DNA of 64,000 bases from Anaerolineae bacterium (GTDB lineage: Bacteria; Chloroflexota; Anaerolineae; 4572-78; J111), in the NCBI GenBank assembly GCA_023151115.1, contig JAKLJP010000005.1, positions 124,001 through 188,000 on the forward strand, in the 5' to 3' direction. The notes under the pieces were generated by a model, which saw only the letters and a program-made list of their open reading frames with translations, searched no databases and was not told the origin of the DNA. A program made the position numbers and the translations under genes. Shown here piece after piece: positions 52,190-60,219 of this stretch (positions are counted from its first letter, which is position 1; each line of letters starts with the position of its first letter).

Positions 52190-52242
52190 CGTCTTGCGTC
52201 TTCCGCGCAAAGCGTGTTACGCAAGATGCAAGAGGTAAGACG
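52190..52242. repeat. Word-type hairpin (GTCTTGC words) between ccdA and ccmD
   Basis: CGTCTTGCGTCTTCCGCG faces ACGCAAGATGCAAGAGGT followed by AAGACG. Similar words occur at 21834 and 45315. Confidence 0.7.
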
Positions 52243-52299
52243 CTTTCTCAATCTTACGACGCAAATCTAACGGATTCCTTACTTCAGCCTCAACCTCTT

Positions 52300-52452
52300 T
52301 TATTCGCCATTCCCTTCGCGCCGGGCCAACTGCTCCAACATCTCGACCTCTTTTTGTAAATTACGCTGGCGGTTAACCAGGGTATAAATGTAAACAAAAC
52401 TCACAATCCAAAAGACGGCATAGCCGGCGGCTAAATAAATTGTGTCGCCCAT
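52300..52452 (-). CDS. ccmD: CcmD-like small membrane protein
   Basis: This 50-residue ORF has one membrane helix (TIYLAAGYAVFWIVSFVYIY) followed by a charged coiled-coil tail with LVNRQRNLQKEVEMLEQLA. Size, topology and location immediately downstream of ccmC match CcmD, which helps release holo-CcmE from the CcmABC complex. Confidence 0.85.
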   Translation of the reverse strand: MGDTIYLAAGYAVFWIVSFVYIYTLVNRQRNLQKEVEMLEQLARREGNGE

Positions 52453-52484
52453 TGAGAAAATCCTTTTATAAGGTCATACTATTG

Positions 52485-52541
52485 ACGTGGTGCGTAGTGC
52501 GTGGTACGTAAAATTAGCGCACTACACATCACGCCCCACGC
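52485..52541. repeat. Word-type hairpin between ccmC and ccmD
   Basis: ACGTGGTGCGTAGTGCGTGG faces CACTACACATCACGCCCCAC, built from the GTGCGTG word also used at 40599 and 41147. Confidence 0.7.
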
Positions 52542-52542
52542 A

Positions 52543-53307
52543 TTATTGATACAATATCTCCTGCTTAACCGCTTCCACCCGCCGCTTCAAGTTTTCCAAT
52601 CGAATGCGATGGTACATCAAGGTAATATAGAAAACGGTAAAGGCTACCAGACAGAAGAGGAGGGTGAGCATAATATTATCCGACATGCCAAACCCACCCA
52701 TAGCCTCGCTGTTTTTGCCGGGGGCCACCACGGCCGGGTGGATGGTCCGCCACCAGCGAATTGCCATCCAATTGATAGGGACCGAGATAGCCGCAATCAG
52801 GGCATAGACAGCCGCAAAGCGAGCCTGGCGCTCCGGGTTGTCTACCGCACCGCGCAGCATAAGATAGCCAATATACAACAGCCAACTGATGGTGGAGATG
52901 GTCAAGCGTGGGTCCCAGGTCCACCATACATTCCAGGTTGGCTTGGCCCAGATAGGGCCGCTGAGCATGACCATGGTAAAAAAGGCCAGCCCCACTTCAA
53001 CCGAAGCCAACCCCCAAATATCCCAACGGGGGTTACGGGTGATAAGATAGAGCAGCGCCGCCACCGCCGCCACGATAAAGGCCAAAAAACCGATCCAGGC
53101 CGAGGGGACGTGGAAATAAAAAATGCGCTGGGCATATCGCTCGGCCGGAGCTTCCAGGTTGAGCGCATCAGGGGCCCAAGCTAAAGCCATGTACAGGGCG
53201 GCCAGCATCAAGATACCGCTGATAAGAGTTAACCCCAACCCCCAGTTAAATCCGCCAGCGGTTAACTCGGTTTTTGCTTGCTGCGTTAAGGCGGTCGGTG
53301 TCGCCAT
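52543..53307 (-). CDS. ccmC: Haem exporter subunit CcmC
   Basis: This 254-residue protein has six membrane helices. The tryptophan-rich WWD motif is WNVWWTWDPRLT, with flanking periplasmic histidines in FYFHVPSAW and RTIHPAVV. CcmC binds haem with CcmE and presents it for covalent attachment to CcmE. It follows ccmB in the same direction. Confidence 0.95.
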   Translation of the reverse strand: MATPTALTQQAKTELTAGGFNWGLGLTLISGILMLAALYMALAWAPDALNLEAPAERYAQRIFYFHVPSAWIGFLAFIVAAVAALLYLITRNPRWDIWGLASVEVGLAFFTMVMLSGPIWAKPTWNVWWTWDPRLTISTISWLLYIGYLMLRGAVDNPERQARFAAVYALIAAISVPINWMAIRWWRTIHPAVVAPGKNSEAMGGFGMSDNIMLTLLFCLVAFTVFYITLMYHRIRLENLKRRVEAVKQEILYQ

Positions 53308-53415
53308 AAAATCACTCCAGAAAAGAAATAAAAAACAAGAGATTAGAAATTAGAAATTAGAAAGAGGGCTGCGCTTACAAATTATTCTATTCGCCATTCG
53401 CTATTCGCCATTCGC

Positions 53416-54153
53416 TCATTCTTCGACTACATACTCGAACAGCATAAAAGAAGCGGCGATAAAAATAGCATCAAAGGCAATCAAGAGCGCCAGCCAATGA
53501 CTGACCTCGGCCAGAGGGGTATTATCTAAAATGGCTGAGGTCAAGCGAACAGCCGCCAACAGCAGCGGCACGATCACCGGAAAGAGCATAATCGGCAGCA
53601 TCACTTCACGGGCGCGGGTATGAACGGCCATAGCCGAGAACAACGTACCGACGCCGGCAAAACCAATTGTACCCAAAATGACCACGCCGCACAAAAGCGG
53701 CAAGGTTGCTGCGGCCTGGTTGAACAGGATGACAAAAATGGGCAGAATAAAAAGCTCGACCAGGCTGATGAACAGCACATTGCCGATCATTTTGCCAAAA
53801 TAAATGGCGCTGCGATCCACCGGAGCCAGCAGCAGCCCATCCAATACCCCGCGATCTCGTTCCAATACAAAGCTGCGGCTCAAGCCCAACATGCCGGCAA
53901 AGGCAATAGCGACCCACAAAACCCCCGGCGCGACGGTTTGTAGATTCTCGGCCCGCAAATCAAAGGTAAAATTAAAGATAAAGATAATCAGCAGCGAGAA
54001 GACAAACATGGCGCTGATCATCTCTTTGGTGCGGATTTCGGTGGCGATATCTTTGCCGACAATCGCCAGCACTTTACGTACATAGCCGCCAAAGCCACGC
54101 GGCACTGCGGAAGTCGGGATAGAGTTAGGTAAGGGTTGAACCTGCTCGGTCAT
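53416..54153 (-). CDS. ccmB: Haem exporter permease CcmB
   Basis: This 245-residue protein has six membrane helices and the CcmB pattern: KDIATEIRTKEMISAMFVF, FVLERDRGVLDGLLLAPVDRS and LFEYVVEE at the end. With CcmA it forms the ABC complex that releases holo-CcmE from CcmC by ATP hydrolysis. Confidence 0.95.
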   Translation of the reverse strand: MTEQVQPLPNSIPTSAVPRGFGGYVRKVLAIVGKDIATEIRTKEMISAMFVFSLLIIFIFNFTFDLRAENLQTVAPGVLWVAIAFAGMLGLSRSFVLERDRGVLDGLLLAPVDRSAIYFGKMIGNVLFISLVELFILPIFVILFNQAAATLPLLCGVVILGTIGFAGVGTLFSAMAVHTRAREVMLPIMLFPVIVPLLLAAVRLTSAILDNTPLAEVSHWLALLIAFDAIFIAASFMLFEYVVEE

Positions 54154-54163
54154 AGTAAGAATT

Positions 54164-54218
54164 GTGTCAAGTGTCAGGTGTCACGATACAAAGAACATGA
54201 AACTTGACACGTGACACG
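54164..54218. repeat. Word-type hairpin (AGTGTCA words) between ccmA and ccmB
   Basis: GTGTCAAGTGTCAGGTGTCA faces CTTGACACGTGACACG. Confidence 0.7.
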
Positions 54219-54219
54219 T

Positions 54220-54921
54220 TTAATTCGCCGTTACATATTGAAAATACCGCTCACGGACCTCGGCTACAGTCACATCCTGGCGCTGCGCCTCATAAGCGAT
54301 TTTGCCTTTAGCCAGAATCACCACCCGATTGCCCAGGGACAGTCCGCGCTCCAGATTGTGAGTAGTCATCAAGATGGTCCTCTGGTCGGCGCCGACAGCG
54401 GTTAACAACTCATTCAACCGGTCGGCGGCGTGCTGGTCGAGACCCGTGTCCGGTTCATCGAGTAACAATAGAGGGGGATTGTGCAGCATGGCGCGGGCAA
54501 TGGCTAACCGCTGCTGCATACCCCGCGAGTAAGTTCGCACCGGGTCGTGCTGGCGGCCCCACAACCCAACCTGGTTGAGCAGCAGTTCAATCCGGGCTGA
54601 AGGGTGGGGCACATCGTACAGGCGGGCATAAAAACGCAAATTCTGGTCGGCGGTCAGATCATCGTACAGCAGCGTTTTGTGCGAAACCAGGCCGATAAAG
54701 CGGCGCAGTTCGGTGGCCGAGTCGGCGGTGTTGTAACCGCTGATGGCCACACCCCCGCCGGTGGGCTTGCTCAAGGTGGCGATGATATGTAGCAGCGTCG
54801 TTTTGCCGGCTCCGTTGGCTCCCATAAGGGTCACAAAATCGCCTTCGTTGATGGTCAGATCCACCCCGCGCAGCACCACTCGGGAGCCAAAGGCTTTAAT
54901 AAGATTACGAATCTGGATCAT
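54220..54921 (-). CDS. ccmA: ABC transporter ATPase CcmA
   Basis: This 233-residue ATPase has Walker A GANGAGKTT (about 34), signature YSRGMQQR (about 130), Walker B LLLLDEPD and the switch histidine in TTHNLERG. Context with ccmB and ccmC identifies it as CcmA. It starts 7 bp after the DUF2283 gene, so accessory genes have been placed directly upstream. Confidence 0.93.
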   Translation of the reverse strand: MIQIRNLIKAFGSRVVLRGVDLTINEGDFVTLMGANGAGKTTLLHIIATLSKPTGGGVAISGYNTADSATELRRFIGLVSHKTLLYDDLTADQNLRFYARLYDVPHPSARIELLLNQVGLWGRQHDPVRTYSRGMQQRLAIARAMLHNPPLLLLDEPDTGLDQHAADRLNELLTAVGADQRTILMTTHNLERGLSLGNRVVILAKGKIAYEAQRQDVTVAEVRERYFQYVTAN

Positions 54922-54928
54922 AATATAA

Positions 54929-55291
54929 TCAAGCCACCGTCGGTACTGGCAACGGTGGAACTCGCGGCGATAGCGATAACCCCACTGCTAAAAAATCACT
55001 TACCGGCGGTGTGGTGGTTACGGTCAAAACTGCCTGCCACACCTCTTCCGGTAGATTCCGCAAATTGGTCAGGGGTACATTGAGGGGTGTATCTTGAGAG
55101 TGAGCCATTATATGGCTAAAACTGATAAACGTTAAACCAATTGCCCTGGGTAAAGTTCCCGTACTTTGGCCGGTATCTAATCGTAACAAGACGTTATCTG
55201 CTAATTCAATCCCGGTAACATGATCACTTCGACCAAAGGAAATATATAACACATCCGCTTCTTCATCATAATTAACTTTTACTTCGCTCAT
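54929..55291 (-). CDS. DUF2283-domain protein
   Basis: This 120-residue protein starts with the DUF2283 pattern VNYDEEADVLYISFGRS followed by GIELADNVLLRLD. DUF2283 proteins are small, often paired with a gene like the damaged one just upstream, as in toxin-antitoxin-like pairs. The partner lies 2 bp upstream and is frameshifted. Part of the accessory insert in the ccm locus. Confidence 0.85.
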   Translation of the reverse strand: MSEVKVNYDEEADVLYISFGRSDHVTGIELADNVLLRLDTGQSTGTLPRAIGLTFISFSHIMAHSQDTPLNVPLTNLRNLPEEVWQAVLTVTTTPPVSDFLAVGLSLSPRVPPLPVPTVA

Positions 55292-55293
55292 TT

Positions 55294-55625
55294 TTATTCC
55301 TCAAAAGCCTGTAAATAAGCCGTGGTTACAAACTTTTCTTCGCGCAGTGTGCCATCTGGATTAGCGGGCCAACGAAAACGAACACAAACTACCAAATGAG
55401 TATTATGATCCGGTAAATTGGCATATGAGCGATAATATGGTAGCCATTCGGATCATAAACATCTTGCCGGCGGCGGCCTAATTTTATCGTTTCAATCAAA
55501 TAGTCAAAGAATGGTTCTACTTCTGGATGATTATCTGGGTCAATAATATGCGCCCACCGCTCACTGGTCAAGTAAATCTCATTTCCAAAACGGTCACGTT
55601 GGGTCCAGAGTTTACCGACTGTCAT
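55294..55625 (-). pseudogene. Frameshifted small protein paired with DUF2283
   Basis: The first part (from ATG 55625) reads MTVGKLWTQRDRFGNEIYLT and SERWAHIIDPDNHPE..KLGRRRQDVYDPNG, then hits a stop at 55389. The adjoining frame continues as YYRSYANLPDHNTHLVVCV, then a W-rich stretch and EEKFVTTAYLQAFEE to TAA at 55294. One missing base near 55430-55445 explains it. The SERWAHI..HPE start recalls barnase/EndoU/RelE-like nuclease domains encoded next to DUF2283 genes; this is a weak match. Confidence 0.7.
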
Positions 55626-55661
55626 ACTCCAATATCTCTTACGATTGATTTTTGCTATGTA

Positions 55662-56606
55662 TTATGATTGGATTTGTTTTACGGCAGCTAGACTCTCAAT
55701 TAGAAACCGCTCGATACATTGAAGTTGACTTGCTTTTGATAGGGCAAAAAAATGCACTTCTTCAGATGTAAAGTCTAATTCGTTTATCCATCGCCCTGTT
55801 TGGGTGATTCGACCAAAGTCAAATTGGTCACTATCATCTTCAATTATATGGACAGTATTAAAGATAAGCATATGGGGCCGGTCAGTACGAATTCCAATAA
55901 AATACTGTTTGGGCCTACCAATTAGATAACCTATCCAATCTCGAGCCATTGTGAATTTGAATGAAGACACCTTAGCTGAAGTGAGTGCTTCATTTAACAT
56001 TTCCATCAAACTACGTAATGATTGAACGCCACGAATGAATTCCCAAGACACCTGCTCCATCGTCATATTTCTCCCCTGCAAAAATCCTACAAACTGCTTC
56101 ACCAAGTAAACACTCTCAGGGTGTTGTATCGTTTTACACGATAATTCCACTTCCAACCATTCGGCTACTTGGTACCAACGAACAGTAATGTCAGGTAGTT
56201 CCTCATTCTCTTTCAAAATAACAGGGTATCTCGACAAAAAAATTAGACCTGTATTTTTGAAACCGCTATTCGCTAGAGCCTGGCGGTATCGTCGAAGCTG
56301 AAATTGTCCTAAACCAGATTCTAACTTTACCTCAATATAAATCAGGCTATCCAAAGTCTTAATTTCAATATCTGGGCGTCCTGTTGATGTTGTAACTTGT
56401 GCAGTGATATTCACTAAAGGCACATCCTGAACTGTTAAACTTAATTTTCCACCCGTGAATTTCTTCAAAATGTTAATAGCAACCGGTGGCTCATTTTCGA
56501 GTAAATGCTGAACAAGATGAACGAAAGCTTCGGTAAGGAAATTCTCATCCTGTTTCGAGGCCCACCTATACAAATTGAGTAAAAGGTTATTCTGAGTTCT
56601 ATTCAT
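55662..56606 (-). CDS. PD-(D/E)XK nuclease-superfamily protein
   Basis: This 314-residue protein has the PD-(D/E)XK core: PD79 in TGRPDIEI and E92-V-K94 in YIEVKLES, with a preceding helix containing E25/E26 and the following QLRRYRQAL helix. The C-terminal half is unlike known nucleases. It is AT-richer than the flanking ccm genes. It could be a restriction-like or defence nuclease, or a repair protein. It lies within the ccm insert. Confidence 0.8.
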   Translation of the reverse strand: MNRTQNNLLLNLYRWASKQDENFLTEAFVHLVQHLLENEPPVAINILKKFTGGKLSLTVQDVPLVNITAQVTTSTGRPDIEIKTLDSLIYIEVKLESGLGQFQLRRYRQALANSGFKNTGLIFLSRYPVILKENEELPDITVRWYQVAEWLEVELSCKTIQHPESVYLVKQFVGFLQGRNMTMEQVSWEFIRGVQSLRSLMEMLNEALTSAKVSSFKFTMARDWIGYLIGRPKQYFIGIRTDRPHMLIFNTVHIIEDDSDQFDFGRITQTGRWINELDFTSEEVHFFALSKASQLQCIERFLIESLAAVKQIQS

Positions 56607-56648
56607 CTTGTTGGTAAATCTATAACTACTGTCCCAAAATTGGTGTTA

Positions 56649-58430
56649 TCACCCCTCCATCAACTGAGCCAACTCCGCTTTATACTTGGCCCTGGCGCGG
56701 TGATAAACCTGCCGATCCAGTTCGCCGGCCTCAAAAACTTCGTCCAGGCGAGCCAGCATCAACAGCAACTTTTGACGGCGCAGGTCAGCATCTTCCGTCG
56801 TTGACTCTTGATCTACCGATGGGGGGCGAAGGTAAGGATAACCTACCGCCACAAACACAATCACCGCTGCGCCCAGACCAATGACAATCCAGCGCAGTAA
56901 GTTTTGATCCACACTGCCAGCAGGAGCCACAGCGCCGGGAGCAGAAGCCTCGGCGGGGAAGGTCAACTTATCCAGGTCCGTCAACTGGAGGGTAAGGGGT
57001 TGACCTTTTTTCAAATCGGCGGCGCTAAAAACAGAGAACGAAGTGCCCTGAAATTCGCCCGTTTCGACAAATTCGAGCTGCTCACTGCTCAACTTGGCTC
57101 CTTGCGCTTGCATGAGCACATTGGCCGAGACGACATCGGCGGGCAGCGGCACATTAATCGTCAGTGTGTCTTCATAGGGCAAATTGTAAACGGCAACAAT
57201 GGACGAGGTATTTTCACCAGGGGTAACGGGTTCGGTATCAGTGTACCCGCTATCTGTCTTAATGAACCGCTGTCCGGTCGGGTCATCCTCAAAGGTTACA
57301 TTCTGGGCATTGGCCGGCAGAGCGAAGGGCATGGTGCGTCCCTCGGTCCCCACATAGGTTTTGTTGCCCGAATTACTCAGCATAAAAACCTGAACCACGT
57401 TGATCGCTTCAGGCTTAAAAGTCATCAGATAGTGAAATTGGGACACACTTACGGCTTCGGCGCTGGGGGTGGTTTCGTACACCTTCAAATCGAGGGTTGT
57501 TTCACTACTATTGGGGGTAAAAAGGCCGGGCTGATTGCTAAAATAGGTAATATCTTTATACCGGCCTTCGACCACATACAAAATGGAGTGATCGGTGGGC
57601 AGCTTTTCAAACGTATAGTTTCCGGCGCTGTCGACTTGGGTAGTCAGACGTTCAACTTCCACATTGTTCTCGATGATGCGCAGGGTAACCTCGAGATTGC
57701 CTAAGGGCTGGCCGGTGCTGGCGTTGATGACCTGTCCTTTCAACACCCCATTGCGCTGCGGCAGCTTAAAAGAAAAAGTTCGAACGTAACTGAGTACCTG
57801 ACGCAGTTCCTGGTCAGACAAGGAGTTGAGCGAAGTGTGCGCTTCACTGGCCTGGAAGTTGGCCTGTAGTTTGGCTTGACTCCGCTGGCTCATGGCGGCC
57901 AGATCGGTGAAACTGACCATCGGAGCCGAAGCTTCCGGGCCATCGCCCGCGCCGCTGCTGCCGTGACAGGCAGCGCACTGCTGGCTAAAAATAGTCTCGC
58001 CGGCGGCAATCTCTTCCGGTTTAAGGCTCAGACTCCAGATATAGGCCGTCAAATCCCAAATTTGGGCGTCGCTTAACTGGTTGCCCCAGGGAGGCATCAG
58101 CTTTTCAATCCGGCCGTTCTTAATCACATCAAAATTTTCGGTGGGAACATACTGCCAGGCATTTTCAGGATCGGTCATATTAGGCAGTGGGTCGGGGATA
58201 TTGGCGCTGGCCGGGCCATCCCCTTGCCCGGCCGGACCGTGGCAGGGCTGGCAATTTTCAGCCCACAAAGCTCGCCCGTCCGAAACAGAGGGAGGCACAT
58301 CAGGGGCTTGAGCCGGCGGCGCAGCAAAGAGGCGAGACGGGGAGGTGTAGATGATCAGCCCACTTAAAATTAACAAAAAAGAAACGTTCAACGTTAAACG
58401 TTGAACGTTTAAACGGCATTTCTGTCTCAC
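56649..58430 (-). CDS. Membrane-anchored dihaem cytochrome c with beta domain
   Basis: The GTG start overlaps the previous stop and gives 593 residues. After a signal peptide there are two class I cytochrome c domains with haem motifs CQPCH (60-64) and CAACH (152-156), and distal methionines likely in LMPPWGN and the next domain. A carboxypeptidase-regulatory-like beta domain (about 228-300) and a further beta region precede one membrane helix (about 505-528) and a helical tail. Residues 6-17 (RLNVQRLTLNVS) are encoded by a word-type repeat. It is probably an electron carrier or cargo co-expressed with Ccm. Confidence 0.88.
   Translation of the reverse strand: MRQKCRLNVQRLTLNVSFLLILSGLIIYTSPSRLFAAPPAQAPDVPPSVSDGRALWAENCQPCHGPAGQGDGPASANIPDPLPNMTDPENAWQYVPTENFDVIKNGRIEKLMPPWGNQLSDAQIWDLTAYIWSLSLKPEEIAAGETIFSQQCAACHGSSGAGDGPEASAPMVSFTDLAAMSQRSQAKLQANFQASEAHTSLNSLSDQELRQVLSYVRTFSFKLPQRNGVLKGQVINASTGQPLGNLEVTLRIIENNVEVERLTTQVDSAGNYTFEKLPTDHSILYVVEGRYKDITYFSNQPGLFTPNSSETTLDLKVYETTPSAEAVSVSQFHYLMTFKPEAINVVQVFMLSNSGNKTYVGTEGRTMPFALPANAQNVTFEDDPTGQRFIKTDSGYTDTEPVTPGENTSSIVAVYNLPYEDTLTINVPLPADVVSANVLMQAQGAKLSSEQLEFVETGEFQGTSFSVFSAADLKKGQPLTLQLTDLDKLTFPAEASAPGAVAPAGSVDQNLLRWIVIGLGAAVIVFVAVGYPYLRPPSVDQESTTEDADLRRQKLLLMLARLDEVFEAGELDRQVYHRARAKYKAELAQLMEG
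58383..58410. repeat. Word-type repeat in the cytochrome signal-peptide codons
   Basis: AACGTTCAACGTTAAACG is followed by TTGAACGTTT; the AACGTT words form a compact self-complementary block within codons 6-16. Confidence 0.75.
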
Positions 58431-59098
58431 CCGGTCGTCACCTCGTCAACCGGCTGCAATCGCCTTTTTTCAGGCAGTGCTACGCCGCAACGAGCGCAGA
58501 AAGCATCCCCTGACTGATAGACATAACCACAGGCGGGGCAGGCGAGGGCTTGAGGGGCAGCCAATTCGGGTAGGGGTTGACCACAACTTCCACAAAAGGC
58601 ATCGCCAGGTAAAAAGGCATGCCCGCAGTGAGGGCAGGTAGCTTCATCTACTTCCGCCGGATCAAGTTGAATATTTTTGAGGATTTCAATTTCCGCATCT
58701 ACTTCACGCAGCAATCCGTTACCATCGCCGGATTGATTTTGCCTCAATTGGGATACCAGCCGCTCAATCTCAACATCCAGCGCTGCCGCCGAGGTAACAG
58801 CCGTGCTGTGGCTCAGGCGGTCTATCTGATGACGGATTTCAGCCGCTTCAAATTTACCTTTAGCCAGCAGCCGGTCGTAATCCTCAGTAGAAACTTTACC
58901 CATTTCATAATCAAACATGAGGTCTTTGATTGCCGCCAGAGCCGCTTGATAGCGGGCTTGATATTCTTCCATCGTCTGACCAGAGCGGTGAGGCTGGAGC
59001 GGCGCTTCAACCTGAGTTTGCTGCCAAAGGGGGTATAAAATTAATCCAAAAGCACCGCCAATTAAAGCGATACTGGCGAGAAGGGTGAAGACATCCAT
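58427..59098 (-). CDS. CcmI-like membrane protein with two zinc ribbons
   Basis: This 223-residue protein has an N-terminal membrane helix, a helical region (about 40-110) with ALAAIKDLMFDYEMGKVSTE, similar to the start of CcmI-type proteins, and two C-terminal zinc ribbons (CPHCG..CGSCG and CPACG..CARCG). Such proteins are common in Chloroflexota ccm loci. It may help apocytochrome handling. It lies between ccmG and the cytochrome gene with 4-base and 6-bp junctions. Confidence 0.8.
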   Translation of the reverse strand: MDVFTLLASIALIGGAFGLILYPLWQQTQVEAPLQPHRSGQTMEEYQARYQAALAAIKDLMFDYEMGKVSTEDYDRLLAKGKFEAAEIRHQIDRLSHSTAVTSAAALDVEIERLVSQLRQNQSGDGNGLLREVDAEIEILKNIQLDPAEVDEATCPHCGHAFLPGDAFCGSCGQPLPELAAPQALACPACGYVYQSGDAFCARCGVALPEKRRLQPVDEVTTG

Positions 59099-59104
59099 TG
59101 GTTG

Positions 59105-59683
59105 TTAACTATCCTGGGCTGGCGGCGGTGCTATCAACCGGTCCAACAAACCGTAAAGTTGAGCCTGCTCAATTGGCCCAATCTGAACATGGATAATCTG
59201 GCCTTGTTGATCAATAAAAAAGGTTTCGGGCACACCGGTGATAGCATAATCTTCAGAGATTTTGTTGCCTAAATCGGGGCCGGAAGGATAGGTGATGCCG
59301 TATTTTTTCATGTAAGCCAGGCCCTCTTTATCGGTGTCGAGGTAATCAACCCCTACAAACACCACCCCGCGGTCCTTGTAGTCCTGCCAGGCCCGCTCCA
59401 ACAATTCGGCCTCTTTATAACACTCTACGCACCAACTGGCCCAAAAATTGACCACAACGACCTGACCGCGTAAATCAGCCAGGGCGATCTGATCTTGCTC
59501 AAACTGGTCAAACAGGGTCAAAGTAAAGTCGGGCGCCGGACGATCCTGCAAATCACTTGACTCGATCTTCTGCAAATTAACGGCCATCACGGCAATCAAC
59601 CCCAGCAACAAAAATGTTCCCAGGATTAAAAAAATGTTTCGACCCATAGTGGATGGTTTCGGTTGGGGCAAGGTTTGTTCCAT
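59105..59683 (-). CDS. ccmG: CcmG/TlpA-type thioredoxin-like protein
   Basis: This 192-residue protein has one membrane anchor (about 16-36) and a periplasm-facing thioredoxin fold with active-site WCVEC (84-88), the family glutamate in YKEAELLE, and the cis-proline in GVPETFFID. It reduces the haem-binding cysteines of apocytochromes and receives electrons from CcdA. Confidence 0.93.
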   Translation of the reverse strand: MEQTLPQPKPSTMGRNIFLILGTFLLLGLIAVMAVNLQKIESSDLQDRPAPDFTLTLFDQFEQDQIALADLRGQVVVVNFWASWCVECYKEAELLERAWQDYKDRGVVFVGVDYLDTDKEGLAYMKKYGITYPSGPDLGNKISEDYAITGVPETFFIDQQGQIIHVQIGPIEQAQLYGLLDRLIAPPPAQDS

Positions 59684-59690
59684 AACTTAT

Positions 59691-60206
59691 CTAATCCCCC
59701 AGGTGCAAATCTTTCTCGACCTGACTCAAATATTGGCTCGATGGTTGGGATGCCGTTGAAATAGGTTCCCGTTGGGGTATGACGCTCACCGGCTGTACCT
59801 CCGGTCTGGCCCAGCGCCACAGCGCCCAAATTAACCAGCCCCCCCCGGCCAGCAGGACTATAACCGGCAAAACCCATAGAAACAGCGTTGAGCCATCCTT
59901 AGGCGGCTCTTGTAACACCTGGGTGCCGTACCGAGTCGCAAAATAGTCCAATACCTCCTGGTCACTGTAGCCCTGCTCGACTAAATCATTGATTTGATCG
60001 CGCCACTGTTCGCATGTCAAAGTGCGGCAGTCGGCCAGGTTGATGCCGGTGCAGGTAGGACAGTTCAGGTTTTTGGCAATCTCGTTGATCCGGTCGTAAT
60101 CGGGGTCTTGGGCAAAGGTGGGGGAGTAAGAATTAGGGAGTAGAAAGTAAGAAATAAGGAGTAAGAAGGTAAAGGCCAGTTTTAGCACAATTTTAATATG
60201 ACTCAT
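59691..60206 (-). CDS. ccmH: CcmH-type apocytochrome reductase
   Basis: The ATG at 60206 gives 171 residues. A signal peptide is followed by the CcmH domain with LNCPTCTGINLADC (redox CPTC near 49-52) and YFATRYGTQVLQEPP, then one membrane helix (about 107-130). The family's usual RCxxCQ is varied. A second cysteine pair (C60/C65, DCRTLTCEQW) is unusual. Residues 13-31 of the signal peptide are encoded by a word-type repeat. It should pair with CcmG to keep apocytochrome thiols reduced. Confidence 0.9.
   Translation of the reverse strand: MSHIKIVLKLAFTFLLLISYFLLPNSYSPTFAQDPDYDRINEIAKNLNCPTCTGINLADCRTLTCEQWRDQINDLVEQGYSDQEVLDYFATRYGTQVLQEPPKDGSTLFLWVLPVIVLLAGGGWLIWALWRWARPEVQPVSVIPQREPISTASQPSSQYLSQVEKDLHLGD
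60124..60168. repeat. Word-type repeat in the ccmH signal-peptide codons
   Basis: Tandem GAGTAAGAA, GGGAGTAGAAAGTAAGAAA and GGAGTAAGAAG words. Read on the minus strand they give hydrophobic Leu/Ile/Ser/Tyr codons that form part of the signal sequence. Confidence 0.7.
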
Positions 60207-60219
60207 CACGTTTCCAGTT

